From: JAFAGX01 sp963759875
Lineage (GTDB): Bacteria; Acidobacteriota; Terriglobia; Terriglobales; Acidobacteriaceae
Direction of reading: 5' to 3'
DNA length: 64,000 nucleotides
Assembly (NCBI GenBank): GCA_963759875.1
Contig: CAVXBB010000015.1
Location: 1,054,001 to 1,118,000 of the forward strand
Both the position numbers and the translations under genes were made by a program. Position 1 is the stretch's first letter; each line of letters begins with the position of its first letter. Under the pieces are notes generated by a model. That model did not search any database and had not been told where the DNA came from. It saw only the letters and a list, made by a program, of their open reading frames with translations. Shown piece after piece: positions 1 through 8,989 of this stretch.

Positions 1-2
1 AT

Positions 3-509
3 AGCAGTGATGCGTTCGTTCCCCTCCGGGAAGAGCTGGAGTTCATCGACAATTATCTGGATATTGAAGTAGTGCGCTTTGGACGCGACAAGCTGCAGAT
101 CGTGAAGGAGCTTGATCCCGCCTCGCTGGATGTGATGATGCCCAGCATGCTGCTGCAGCCGCTTATCGAAAACAGCATCAAGCACGGGCTGGCTTCAAAA
201 ATTGACGAAGGACGCATTACGATTCGCAGCCGCGTCACCGATTCAAGATTGATTGTTGAAGTGGAAGACAATGGCGTAGGCATGGGCGCTGCCGCGCTTC
301 TGGAAAAGCCTACGGGACTCGGTGGAACCGGCATTGGCCTGGCCAATGTCGCGGAGAGGTTGAAGGTGCTTTATGGTGACACTGCCCGCATGACCATTGA
401 CAGTCATCAAGGGCAGGGAACGCTGATTCGCTTGCGGCTTCCTGTATTGCAAAGCGAAAATGCGGTGCCGCTTGCGGGTTATGAAGAACGCTCCAGTATG
501 CGGCGGTAG
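3..509 (+). CDS. Sensor histidine kinase, LytS/YehU type (3' part only)
   Basis: The reading frame is open from the first bases of the window, so this is the C-terminal part of a larger protein. Visible are the end of the His_kinase domain (ELEFIDNYLDIE) and a HATPase_c domain with N box LQPLIENSIKHGL, G1 box DNGVGM and G2 region GTGIGLANVAERL. This arrangement is typical of LytS/YehU-type kinases, membrane sensors that phosphorylate a LytTR-type response regulator. The sensing part and any partner regulator lie outside the window. Its last 31 nt overlap the convergent bshA stop region. The family call is firm; the ligand cannot be inferred. Confidence 0.9.
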   Translation, partial: SSDAFVPLREELEFIDNYLDIEVVRFGRDKLQIVKELDPASLDVMMPSMLLQPLIENSIKHGLASKIDEGRITIRSRVTDSRLIVEVEDNGVGMGAAALLEKPTGLGGTGIGLANVAERLKVLYGDTARMTIDSHQGQGTLIRLRLPVLQSENAVPLAGYEERSSMRR

Positions 510-1621
510 AATTCCTCGTACTCAGGAATAATTTTGGAAGCGCAGAATCTGGACTGCGCGGCTGCCCGGCTGGCTTTTCCCATTGCTCGCAAACGTGTTT
601 CATCGCTGAGCAAGTCAATCGCGTATCCAGCCATAGTGTCCACGTCGCCAACATCCGCCAGGTAGCCGCTCTTGCCATGCTCAATCACCTCGGGAACGCC
701 CCCAACCCGGGTAGCAATCGGCACGACCTCGCAAGCCATGCCTTCCAGAGCGGCCAGTCCAAATGATTCCAGTTCGCTTGGCATAAGCAGAATGTCTGAC
801 AGTGCCAGCTTCTCGCTTACCTGGTCCTGTTTACCAAGAAATAGAACGTCGTTGTGGATCCCTTTCTGCACCGCGAGCCACTCCGCTCGTGAACGATCCG
901 GACCGTCGCCGATCAGCAGCAGTTTCGAAGGAACTTTCTTGCGCACACGCTCGAAGATCTCAATCGTATCCGTGACCCGCTTCACCGGCCGGAAATTTGA
1001 AAGATGCACCAGAATTCGCTCATCCTGGCGCGCATATTCCTCGCGCTGCGGCGCAGATCCTGCATTCCTGCAATACACATCGCAATTCACGAAGTTATAA
1101 ATCACCTGGATATTGTTGCGGATGTCAAACTCGCGCCGGGTGCGCTCTTGCAGGTATTTCGAAATCGCAGTTACGCCGTCGCTTTGCTCGATGGAAAACC
1201 GTGTGATCGGCAGGTACGAACGATCTAAACCGACCAATGTAATGTCGGTGCCGTGAAGGGTTGTAACAAATGGTAACCGTTGTCCCTTCGGCTTGGCCGC
1301 AAGCATCTGCCGCGCTAGCAGTGCACTCACCGAGTGCGGGATGGCATAGTGAACATGCAGTAGATCCAGCCCGTAAATCTCGGACACTTCCGCCATTCGC
1401 GTGGCTAGTGCCAAATCGTAGGGAGGGTACTCAAACAGCGGGTAACGAGAAACATCAACTTCATGGTAGTGAATATTGGGATTTAGTTCCGTGAGCCGGA
1501 TAGGCTGAGCATACGAAATAAAATGTATCTCGTGCCCGCGGTGGGCCAATTCGAGCCCGAGTTCGGTCGCGACAACACCGCTTCCGCCGTAGGTTGGATA
1601 ACAAGTAATCCCAATTTTCAT
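479..1621 (-). CDS. bshA: N-acetyl-alpha-D-glucosaminyl L-malate synthase (bacillithiol biosynthesis)
   Basis: GT4 glycosyltransferase, about 380 aa, the usual BshA length. It joins UDP-GlcNAc to L-malate, the first step of bacillithiol synthesis, in the cytosol. Visible are the N-terminal glycine loop CYPTYGGSGVVATELG, the HGTDITLVG segment and the C-terminal nucleotide-sugar motif ELESFGLAALEGMA (E-x7-E), followed by TRVGGVPEVIEHG. I chose the ATG giving MKIGITCYPTYGG; an in-frame ATG 30 nt upstream (1651) adds residues not expected for the family. The gene is convergent with the histidine kinase and overlaps its end. Bacillithiol genes bshB/bshC are not nearby. Confidence 0.9.
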   Translation of the reverse strand: MKIGITCYPTYGGSGVVATELGLELAHRGHEIHFISYAQPIRLTELNPNIHYHEVDVSRYPLFEYPPYDLALATRMAEVSEIYGLDLLHVHYAIPHSVSALLARQMLAAKPKGQRLPFVTTLHGTDITLVGLDRSYLPITRFSIEQSDGVTAISKYLQERTRREFDIRNNIQVIYNFVNCDVYCRNAGSAPQREEYARQDERILVHLSNFRPVKRVTDTIEIFERVRKKVPSKLLLIGDGPDRSRAEWLAVQKGIHNDVLFLGKQDQVSEKLALSDILLMPSELESFGLAALEGMACEVVPIATRVGGVPEVIEHGKSGYLADVGDVDTMAGYAIDLLSDETRLRAMGKASRAAAQSRFCASKIIPEYEEFYRRILERSS

Positions 1622-1764
1622 GCAGGCGTACACGCCGAGCGTGTGTTTCATTCGATGGGAATGACTTTAAGGAGATTCAGATTTGTCGAGTGAAAGAGGC
1701 CAAGTCGTGCTCTAAGGGATGGCGCTCAACCTGCTTGGTTTCCTTGGAAACTCGAAACTGCAGC

Positions 1765-2445
1765 CTACTTCCCGCCGCCGGCGCCCTTGGCTGCTTTTCC
1801 CGCGATGTTGTCGTCCAGCTTATCAAGGTGTGCCTGCAACCATTCCTGGACAACGTTATCCAGCGCCATGAACTCGATTCCCATGCCCACGCCGGGATCA
1901 CTGGTGCGAACGATTCCGCTGGTGTGCACCTTCTCCGATTCCACCCAAAACGTGATGTTCACTTTGGTTCCAAGCTGTAGCGGAAGCAGCGTCTCGACGT
2001 AGCAGCCTCGTCCGCCAATATCGGTGGCATTGGTCTGCAAGTGTGTACGTCGGGAATCGTCGAAACTGATCTCAATAGGGAACAGGACCTTATGCCGTTG
2101 GAAGCGCCTCTTGTTTTTCCCCTGGGCAACTGGATGCTCGCCAGGCGTGGCGAGATCAATCCAGGGGCTCCGCTGGTTCTGAACCAGCTGTACGCCGGCA
2201 TCAATCATGCGCGGCAACGCTCCGGCTTTCACCCACACCACTTTGCAACGCGCTTTCTTCTCGTTGTGCTGAATGCCGATAATATCGCCGACCTTCAGGA
2301 CGTGGCGGATGCCCGAGAGCAAGGCGCCTTCGCTGCTGATATTGCTGGCGTGGGCGTTTTGAAAAAACGGCCGGCCATCGGCGTCCATTCCCCACACCCG
2401 CACCGTAATCTGAGCGTCTAGACGTTCTTCGGGTCTGTCGTCCAT
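1765..2445 (-). CDS. PilZ-domain protein (two PilZ-like regions)
   Basis: About 226 aa and cytosolic. The N-terminal half (DDRPEERLDAQITVRVWG, then NISSEGALLSG) and the C-terminal half (KRRFQRHKVLFPIEISF, then DIGGRGCYVET) each resemble a PilZ barrel with an RxxxR-like approach and a D/NxSxxG-like turn. PilZ domains commonly bind cyclic di-GMP, but several Acidobacterial PilZ proteins have weak ligand motifs, and here the turn is NISSEG in the first copy and DIGGRG in the second. The C-terminus is Gly/Lys/Ala-rich. Start chosen at MDDRPEERL; an upstream in-frame ATG at 2487 is possible. It stands alone between two minus-strand genes, so its output is unknown. Confidence 0.75.
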   Translation of the reverse strand: MDDRPEERLDAQITVRVWGMDADGRPFFQNAHASNISSEGALLSGIRHVLKVGDIIGIQHNEKKARCKVVWVKAGALPRMIDAGVQLVQNQRSPWIDLATPGEHPVAQGKNKRRFQRHKVLFPIEISFDDSRRTHLQTNATDIGGRGCYVETLLPLQLGTKVNITFWVESEKVHTSGIVRTSDPGVGMGIEFMALDNVVQEWLQAHLDKLDDNIAGKAAKGAGGGK

Positions 2446-2571
2446 AAATTCTCTTGTCACCGGCACAATTGCTGCCAGGCGATGCAACCATCATACCCGC
2501 CGGAGGTGACTAGCAAGGGTTACCAATGTAAAGCTAGGCTGGTGACGAAAGGCTGTGCCCGTTAGGGGCGT

Positions 2572-3432
2572 TCAGAGCAGGTCGTTATAGGAAATCAGTC
2601 CGATGCCGCTTCGGTCCATGGACTCGCGGACCACCGGCGAAGTGAGAATCTGCAGTTCCGTTTCACGCGATACCCGCAGGCGAGTAGCAACTTGGTCCAG
2701 ATCAGCGTCGTTGTATCCCGGATGCGTGACGAATTCCCATGTACCGTCAGGAAGGCTGGCAAGAATCAATCGGAACAGTTGCTCGTCAAGAACACCGGTG
2801 GCCGCGACCCCAAGGCTTCCATCGGTCGTAATCAAACCCGCTTCCCGCACGGATCGACAGAAATTTCGGGCTAACGGGTTGAGCAACATAAGCTGGCCGA
2901 ATCGCTTCCAGAGCTTCGGCCGGGCCATTACCCCGGAGAATGCGACCCTCCCAAATGGGTTGCGAATCGCTCGTACTCCGCACGCTTTGGCAGCGCGCAG
3001 CAGCGGGGAGAGAATCTGAGGGAAGATGTGGGCGTGCTTATGGCTATCAATATGAGAGACCTGAATACCGGCGGTTTGCAGCTTGCGAATCTGCGCCAGA
3101 GCCTCTTTCTCAACCTCTGCGGCATTGATTCTGCCGCGAAAAGCTCGAATAGCTAAGCTGCCAATACTAGTTTCGAACCGCGAATTTTCGCGATCCATGA
3201 GACTCGGTACGGCCCGAGTGTCTGATACTGGTGCGCCGTCCACCAGTACAATATGGCAGCCAATGCTCAGAGTCGGAGCCGATTTTGCCAGCCGGACGGC
3301 ATCATCGAAACCGGTCGCGTTCGCCATCAGCGTAGCTGACGTCACCAGTCCCTTCGCGTGAGCCTCTATAATGGCGCGATTGACGCCCGGCGTTAATCCA
3401 AAGTCGTCCGCGTTCACTATGAGACGCCGCAC
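2572..3432 (-). CDS. hpnK: ChbG/HpnK-family carbohydrate deacetylase (YdjC-like)
   Basis: About 286 aa. The N-terminal NADDFGLTPGVNRAI contains the two metal-binding aspartates of the YdjC/ChbG/HpnK family, and HIDSHKHAHIFP carries the metal histidines. These enzymes remove acetyl groups from N-acetylated sugars; HpnK members act near hopanoid genes. No hopanoid gene is visible here, so the substrate is uncertain and the symbol is tentative. I chose the GTG at 3432 (product begins with RRLIVNADDFG) because this is where family members normally begin; the ATG at 3504 would add 24 unlike residues and leave only 12 nt to divergent leuS. Confidence 0.8.
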   Translation of the reverse strand: MRRLIVNADDFGLTPGVNRAIIEAHAKGLVTSATLMANATGFDDAVRLAKSAPTLSIGCHIVLVDGAPVSDTRAVPSLMDRENSRFETSIGSLAIRAFRGRINAAEVEKEALAQIRKLQTAGIQVSHIDSHKHAHIFPQILSPLLRAAKACGVRAIRNPFGRVAFSGVMARPKLWKRFGQLMLLNPLARNFCRSVREAGLITTDGSLGVAATGVLDEQLFRLILASLPDGTWEFVTHPGYNDADLDQVATRLRVSRETELQILTSPVVRESMDRSGIGLISYNDLL

Positions 3433-3516
3433 CGGCCTATTGTAGCCATCAGGAAGCTGATCAGCAGTAACAATGCCGCTCCTCGTTGTAAAATCAACTC
3501 TCATCCGGTACCGCCC

Positions 3517-6081
3517 ATGGCGTCAGAAGAAACCACATCAATAACTCGCGAGAATCGCAGTCGTAGTTCACTCGCGGACGAGCGCTACGACCCGCAGCGC
3601 ATCGAGACCAAGTGGTTCGAGCGTTGGCAAAGCGATGCCTCTCTCTACGCCGCTGAAAGCAGCTCGACCAAACCGAAATATTACGTCCTCGAAATGTTGC
3701 CGTATCCCTCGGGCGTGTTGCACATGGGCCATGTGCGCAACTATGCCATTGGTGATGCGCTCGCCCGTTTCATGTGGATGAATGGCTACAACGTGCTTCA
3801 CCCAATGGGCTGGGATTCGTTTGGTCTTCCCGCGGAGAACGCGGCTATTTCTGCCAACACGCCGCCGCGCCAGTGGACGCTTCACAATATCGAGAACATG
3901 AAACGCCAGATGCGGCGCCTTGGGTTCGCCTACGACTGGTCACGAGAAGTTACAACCTGCTTCCCCGAGTACTATCGCTGGAATCAATGGTTTTTCCTGA
4001 AGCTTTATGAAAACGGCTTGGCTTACCGCAAAAAGAGCAAGGTCAACTGGTGCCCGAAATGCGCGACCGTTCTGGCCAACGAGCAAGTGGTAGATGGCTG
4101 TTGCTGGCGGCATGAGGACACTTTGGTCGAGCAGCGTGAGTTGGACCAGTGGTTTTTGCGCATTACTAACTACGCGGAAGAGTTACTCCGCGACCTCGAT
4201 AAACTCGAAGGCTGGCCGGAAAAAGTGCGCACTATGCAGCGCAACTGGATTGGCCGCAGCGAGGGCGCGCTGGTTGATTTCAAAGTCGACACCCCTGAGA
4301 GTCCTACGGTCTCAGTGTTTACCACCCGCATCGACACTATTTACGGTGCAACCTCGATTCAGTTGGCCCCAGAACATCCGCTCTCCTCGGTTCTTACCAC
4401 CCACAATGATCTGCTTCGCGCCGATGTTGAGCGGTTGAAATCCGAGCAGCGCAAGGCCAAAGAAGCGGGCAATATCGGTGAAATCGAAAAGCATGGCGTA
4501 AACACTGGTCACTTTGCCGTCAATCCTTTTAACCAGGAAAAGATTCCCATCTGGATTGCCAATTACATCCTTATGGATTACGGCACCGGTGCCATCATGA
4601 GTGTGCCCGCGCATGATGAGCGCGATTACGAATTTGCCAAAAAATACAAGATAAAAATTCGGCTGGTCATTGTTCCACGTCCCGACGATCCCGAAGAGAC
4701 CATGACCGAGCCTCCGCTTCCTTTCGTTTCAACCAAAGGAACGCTCGTAAACTCGGGCCCATTCAGCGGTCTCGATTGCGAAGAAGCCATCGTAAAGATG
4801 TCCGAGTACGCTGCGGAAAACGGCTTCGGCAAAGCCACAGTTACGTATCGTTTGAAAGATTGGGGCATTTCCCGCCAGCGTTACTGGGGCACGCCGATTC
4901 CGATGCTTTATTGCGAAAAGGACGGCATCGTCCCGGTTCCTGAGAGCGAATTGCCGGTGATCTTGCCGGAAAATGTCGAGATCACCTTGAGCGGTGGTTC
5001 GCCACTTTCCCGGGTTCCCGAATTTGTGAACGCAAGTTGTCCAAAGTGCGGTGGTCCCGCGCGCCGCGAGACCGACACGATGGACACGTTCGTCGATTCC
5101 TCCTGGTATTTCTATCGCTACACCGATGCGCATAATGACAATGCGCCTTTCGATTCGAAGATCGTCGATTACTGGTTCCCGATCGACCAATACATCGGCG
5201 GGGTCGAGCACGCCATTCTTCACCTTATTTATTCGCGCTTCTGGACCAAGTTCATGCGCGACATGGGACTCGTCAAAAATGACGAGCCGACCGAACGCCT
5301 GTTCACTCAGGGCATGGTGATCAAAGACGGCGCCAAGATGTCGAAGAGTTTGGGCAATGTAGTTTCGCCCGATGACATGGTTCGCCGCTTCGGGGCGGAC
5401 AGCGCTCGTTTATACAGCTTATTCGCGGCTCCGCCCGATCGCGACCTCGACTGGCAAGATAAGGGAATTGAAGGTATTCATCGCTTTCTCGGACGCGTGT
5501 ATCGGTTTGTGGTTCACAACAGTGCTGATGACTCTGCAAAACACACGTCATCAGCAACACCGCTTTCCCCGGAAGCTCGCGCCATCCAGCGCAAACTTCA
5601 CCAGACCATCAAGCGCGTCAGCGATGATTTCCAGGGTCGCTGGCATTTCAACACTTCAATTGCCGCGATCATGGAGCTCGTCAACACCCTTTATTCATTC
5701 GAGGATCGTGTGGCGCGGGCGCCCTCGCCCGCGGAGGTCGGACTTTTGGCCGATGTCAAGCGCAATCTCGTGCTCTTGCTCGCCCCTTTTGCTCCTTTCC
5801 TCGCTCACGAACTCTGGGAGGTCTCAGGCGAGAAAGGGAGTTTGCTCCGGCACGCGTGGCCGCAATATGACCCCGAACTAGCCAAAGAGGAACAGATCGA
5901 AATCCCTGTGCAGGTCAACGGCAAGCTCAGGAGTGTTGTGCTTGTGGCGGCCGACTCAGCCGAAGACGCAATCCGGGAATCCGCGTTGTCCGATGACAAA
6001 ATTAAGAGCCTAATTGCGGGAAAACAGATCGGCAAGGTCATTGTCGTGCCTCGCAAACTCGTCAGTATCGTTCTGCGTTAA
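3517..6081 (+). CDS. leuS: Leucyl-tRNA synthetase
   Basis: Class I aminoacyl-tRNA synthetase of 854 aa, full length for bacterial LeuRS. It charges tRNA-Leu with leucine. The HIGH signature appears as HMGH in YPSGVLHMGHVRNYAIGD, followed by a zinc-type CPKC segment, the CP1 editing domain (GTGAIMSVPAHDERDYEF, with the threonine-rich site TTRIDT before it), the KMSKS loop (AKMSKSLGNVV) and the C-terminal anticodon-binding region ending in a LeuRS-C tail. The gene is divergent from the deacetylase. No frameshift or missing key motif was seen. The N-terminal 20 residues before RYDPQRIETKW are Ser/Arg-rich and might be trimmed if a later start is used. Confidence 0.97.
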   Translation: MASEETTSITRENRSRSSLADERYDPQRIETKWFERWQSDASLYAAESSSTKPKYYVLEMLPYPSGVLHMGHVRNYAIGDALARFMWMNGYNVLHPMGWDSFGLPAENAAISANTPPRQWTLHNIENMKRQMRRLGFAYDWSREVTTCFPEYYRWNQWFFLKLYENGLAYRKKSKVNWCPKCATVLANEQVVDGCCWRHEDTLVEQRELDQWFLRITNYAEELLRDLDKLEGWPEKVRTMQRNWIGRSEGALVDFKVDTPESPTVSVFTTRIDTIYGATSIQLAPEHPLSSVLTTHNDLLRADVERLKSEQRKAKEAGNIGEIEKHGVNTGHFAVNPFNQEKIPIWIANYILMDYGTGAIMSVPAHDERDYEFAKKYKIKIRLVIVPRPDDPEETMTEPPLPFVSTKGTLVNSGPFSGLDCEEAIVKMSEYAAENGFGKATVTYRLKDWGISRQRYWGTPIPMLYCEKDGIVPVPESELPVILPENVEITLSGGSPLSRVPEFVNASCPKCGGPARRETDTMDTFVDSSWYFYRYTDAHNDNAPFDSKIVDYWFPIDQYIGGVEHAILHLIYSRFWTKFMRDMGLVKNDEPTERLFTQGMVIKDGAKMSKSLGNVVSPDDMVRRFGADSARLYSLFAAPPDRDLDWQDKGIEGIHRFLGRVYRFVVHNSADDSAKHTSSATPLSPEARAIQRKLHQTIKRVSDDFQGRWHFNTSIAAIMELVNTLYSFEDRVARAPSPAEVGLLADVKRNLVLLLAPFAPFLAHELWEVSGEKGSLLRHAWPQYDPELAKEEQIEIPVQVNGKLRSVVLVAADSAEDAIRESALSDDKIKSLIAGKQIGKVIVVPRKLVSIVLR

Positions 6082-6191
6082 CGTCTCAATCCTCACTTCC
6101 TCTTGTGACCCGCGGCACTGACTGAGGTTTATCCATCAACTTTAATGAAACGTAACCGTCAGCGGAGAACTCCGTCTGCGAGGAGATGACC

Positions 6192-7334
6192 ATGAGCACC
6201 GTCGTGCTGGACAAAAAAGCCGATTTAGCTGGACCCGGTATCGGCGATTACAGAGAGTTAGAAAAGATTCTTCCCAACGACTACCACTCCCTGCTTAACC
6301 CCAGGGAAACGCAACAGGCCATCTTCCATGTAAAGCGCTACATTGAAGACAACCTTTGCAAAGAACTGAACCTGATGATGGTCGAGGTGCCGCTCATCGT
6401 CGATGTCGAGAGCGGTGTAAATGACATGCTCGACCGTGACGGCTCGCGTACCCCGATTCAATTTCACATCTCCAACGATCGCGGACTTCATCCCGTCGAC
6501 GCCCAGGTTGTGCAGGCCGCCACCAAGTGGAAACGGGTTGCGCTCGAGCAGTTCGCCTGCACTGTTGGCGAAGGAATTTGCACCGACATGCGTGCGGTGC
6601 GCAAGGACTACTTCCTTGATCACGACCATTCGGCCTATGTCGATCAATGGGATTGGGAGCGGGCGATCATCGCCGAGCAGCGCAATTTGGATTTTTTGAA
6701 AGCCATCGTAAGCAAAATCTGGAAAGTGCTGGTCGGGGCAGAAAAGTTTGCCCAATCACTGTTCCCGCAGCTGAACGATTATCGTTATCCCAATCTTCCG
6801 GAGCACTTAACATTCCTGCACGCGGAAGACATTCTCGACATGTATCCGGACCTCCCACGCAAGCAGCGCGAGACCGAGGTACTGCAGAAATATCCGGCTG
6901 TCTTCATTATTGGTATTGGCTGGCCGCTCAAAGACGGCTACCCGCATGAAATGCGCGCCGCTGATTATGACGACTGGATCACCGATACGCACGATGAAAC
7001 CGGGCGCGACACCCACGGCCTCAACGGCGACATTCTGGTTTGGAACCATGTGACCAAACGCCGGCACGAACTGACCTCGATGGGCATTCGCGTAACCGCC
7101 GAAACGCTGAAAAAACAACTGCAGATGGCGAAGCAGCTCGACTTTTTGAGCCTGCCTTATCACCGCGCGATTGTGAATGATGAAATCCCGCTTTCGATCG
7201 GTGGAGGCATTGGCCAGTCGCGTACCCTGATGCTGCTGCTTCGCAAGGCGCATCTGGGCGAAGTGAGTGTGACCGTCTGGCCGAAAATCCTGAAGGAGAT
7301 CTGTGCCAGGAAAAACATTTTCGTGCTGGAGTAA
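6192..7334 (+). CDS. asnA: Aspartate-ammonia ligase (asparagine synthetase A)
   Basis: About 380 aa class II-synthetase-like enzyme that makes asparagine from aspartate, ammonia and ATP. It aligns by eye along the whole E. coli AsnA: KWKRVALEQF, SAYVDQWDWER, AVFIIGIGWPLKDG, RAADYDDW, HGLNGDILVWN, SSMGIRV-like TSMGIRVTAETLKKQL and the C-terminal IGGGIGQSRTLMLLL. It is about 50 aa longer than E. coli AsnA, with an N-terminal extension (ADLAGPGIGDYRELEKIL). Two ATGs lie at 6186 and 6192; GGAG sits directly on the first, so the second, 6 nt downstream of it, is preferred. It follows leuS after about 110 nt. Confidence 0.93.
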   Translation: MSTVVLDKKADLAGPGIGDYRELEKILPNDYHSLLNPRETQQAIFHVKRYIEDNLCKELNLMMVEVPLIVDVESGVNDMLDRDGSRTPIQFHISNDRGLHPVDAQVVQAATKWKRVALEQFACTVGEGICTDMRAVRKDYFLDHDHSAYVDQWDWERAIIAEQRNLDFLKAIVSKIWKVLVGAEKFAQSLFPQLNDYRYPNLPEHLTFLHAEDILDMYPDLPRKQRETEVLQKYPAVFIIGIGWPLKDGYPHEMRAADYDDWITDTHDETGRDTHGLNGDILVWNHVTKRRHELTSMGIRVTAETLKKQLQMAKQLDFLSLPYHRAIVNDEIPLSIGGGIGQSRTLMLLLRKAHLGEVSVTVWPKILKEICARKNIFVLE

Positions 7335-7418
7335 CCCGCCATCCTGGGTAATACCTCGGCCGGTTATTAAAGCACCTTGGGTATGGTGTGTCGGTGTCTT
7401 CGTGGTAGATTTTAAGTA

Positions 7419-8891
7419 ATGCAAGATGTTTTCTCGTGGGCTCTGAACGTTGCTACCCTGCGTGGTGCCACCTACGCGGACGCCCGCATCGCCGACGATC
7501 GTCATCGCGCCCTGTCCACCAAGAACGGTAAGATCGGCACCGCGTCCGATTCGGAATCGCAGGGCATTGGCATTCGCGTGATCGCAGATGGCGCCTGGGG
7601 ATTCGCCGCATCCGACGACTTGACCCGCTCCGCCGTCGAGGTCACAGCAGCGCGAGCTGTCGAGATCGCCAAAGCTTCCGCCCAAGCCAAGCAGCAGGAT
7701 GTTCAGCTTGCGCCGGAGAAGCCACACACGGCCGAATGGACTACCCCATTTCAAATCAATCCGTTCACTACCTCCGTTGAACAGAATCTCGACCTGCTGC
7801 TGAAAATCGATTCCGAACTTCGCTCGGTCGCCGGCGTGACCCTTGCCGAAACCAACATGAATTTTCGTCGTGAGGAGCAGTGGTTCGCTTCCTCCGAGGG
7901 TGCAAACATTCACCAGACGAAATACACAACCGGCGTGGGTTACGCAGCGCATGCCTTTGCAGGAAGCGAGATTCAAAAGCGCTCGTATCCGAACTCTTTC
8001 GGTGGGCAATGGCAGAACAAAGGTTATGAACTGATCGAGGAGCTGAAGCTGGTGGAAAACGCACCTCGCGTTGCAGAGGAAGCCGTCGCTCTGCTTAAAG
8101 CCGACCAGTGTCCCCAAGGCACATTTGACATCATCCTCGATAGCTCCCAATTGGGATTGCAGATCCACGAATCCATCGGCCACCCGATCGAACTTGATCG
8201 CGTTTTGGGGATGGAAGCGAATTTTGCCGGCACCTCTTTTCTTACTTTAGATAAGCTGCGCAAGCTAATCTATGGCAGCGAGTTAGTTAATGTGGTTGCC
8301 GATGCTCGCCAGCAGCATGGGCCAGGTCTCGGCACCTTCGCTTTTGACGAAGAAGGTGTCCCGGCGCAATGCACGCCGATCATCACCAATGGTCTTTTCA
8401 CCGGTTATCTGAGCTCGCGCGATACGGCGCCCCTGGTGGGACTGAAAGCATCCGGCGGCATGTTGCGCGCTGAAGCCTGGAACCGTCTGCCAATTATCCG
8501 CATGACGAACATCAGCATTCTGCCCGGCGAGAGACCGCTCACTCGCGAACAACTCATCGCTCATACCGATAACGGTATTTACATGGAGACGAACCGCTCC
8601 TGGTCCATCGACGACAAGCGCTACAACTTTCAATTTGGCACGGAAATCGGCTGGGAAATCAAGAACGGAAAGCGCACGCGCATGCTGAAGAACCCGTCCT
8701 ATTCAGGAATCACAACCGAATTCTGGAATGCAATGGACGCGATATGCTCGCGCGATGAATGGGTGCTGTGGGGAGTTCCTCATTGCGGCAAGGGCCAGCC
8801 GCAGCAGGTCATGGGCACCGGACACGGCGCCGCCCCCGCGCGCTTTCGGAATATAAAGGTGGGGTCCGCGTACAAAGGTGCGGGCAATTAG
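7419..8891 (+). CDS. tldD: Metalloprotease TldD
   Basis: 490 aa. TldD forms a heterodimer with TldE/PmbA and cleaves unfolded peptides, for example microcin and modified-peptide leaders. The zinc motif HExxxH is seen as HESIGHPIELD at about residue 250, the family hallmark of the TldD (not TldE) partner. The C-terminal block CGKGQPQQVMGTGHGAAPARFRNIKVG is also characteristic. The start is the ATG at 7419; no strong ribosome site precedes it. The partner gene follows about 100 nt downstream across a stretch of short repeats, so the two are probably one transcription unit. No RiPP cluster is visible, so the natural peptide substrate is unknown. Confidence 0.93.
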   Translation: MQDVFSWALNVATLRGATYADARIADDRHRALSTKNGKIGTASDSESQGIGIRVIADGAWGFAASDDLTRSAVEVTAARAVEIAKASAQAKQQDVQLAPEKPHTAEWTTPFQINPFTTSVEQNLDLLLKIDSELRSVAGVTLAETNMNFRREEQWFASSEGANIHQTKYTTGVGYAAHAFAGSEIQKRSYPNSFGGQWQNKGYELIEELKLVENAPRVAEEAVALLKADQCPQGTFDIILDSSQLGLQIHESIGHPIELDRVLGMEANFAGTSFLTLDKLRKLIYGSELVNVVADARQQHGPGLGTFAFDEEGVPAQCTPIITNGLFTGYLSSRDTAPLVGLKASGGMLRAEAWNRLPIIRMTNISILPGERPLTREQLIAHTDNGIYMETNRSWSIDDKRYNFQFGTEIGWEIKNGKRTRMLKNPSYSGITTEFWNAMDAICSRDEWVLWGVPHCGKGQPQQVMGTGHGAAPARFRNIKVGSAYKGAGN

Positions 8892-8945
8892 CAGTTGGCA
8901 TTTGGACATTAAGGTTTGTGGATCGCCAGGCTCTCTTTTATTTCC

Positions 8946-8989
8946 AAGTGCTAAATGCTAAGTGCTGAATGCCAAGTGCTGATTCCTGA
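8946..8989. repeat. Degenerate intergenic nonamer repeat (TGCTAAATG-like)
   Basis: The spacer before tldE consists almost wholly of short units of the form AGTGCTAAA/TGCTAAGTGCTGAATGCC, ending at the tldE ATG. Similar runs lie after tldE, between the LuxR-type regulator and bfr, and before the pdxT fragment. The function is unknown. Confidence 0.6.

Noticed and set aside
6807..8183. 458-codon minus-strand frame opposite asnA/tldD
   Set aside because: It mirrors the strongly conserved TldD and AsnA frames and shows no motif of its own.
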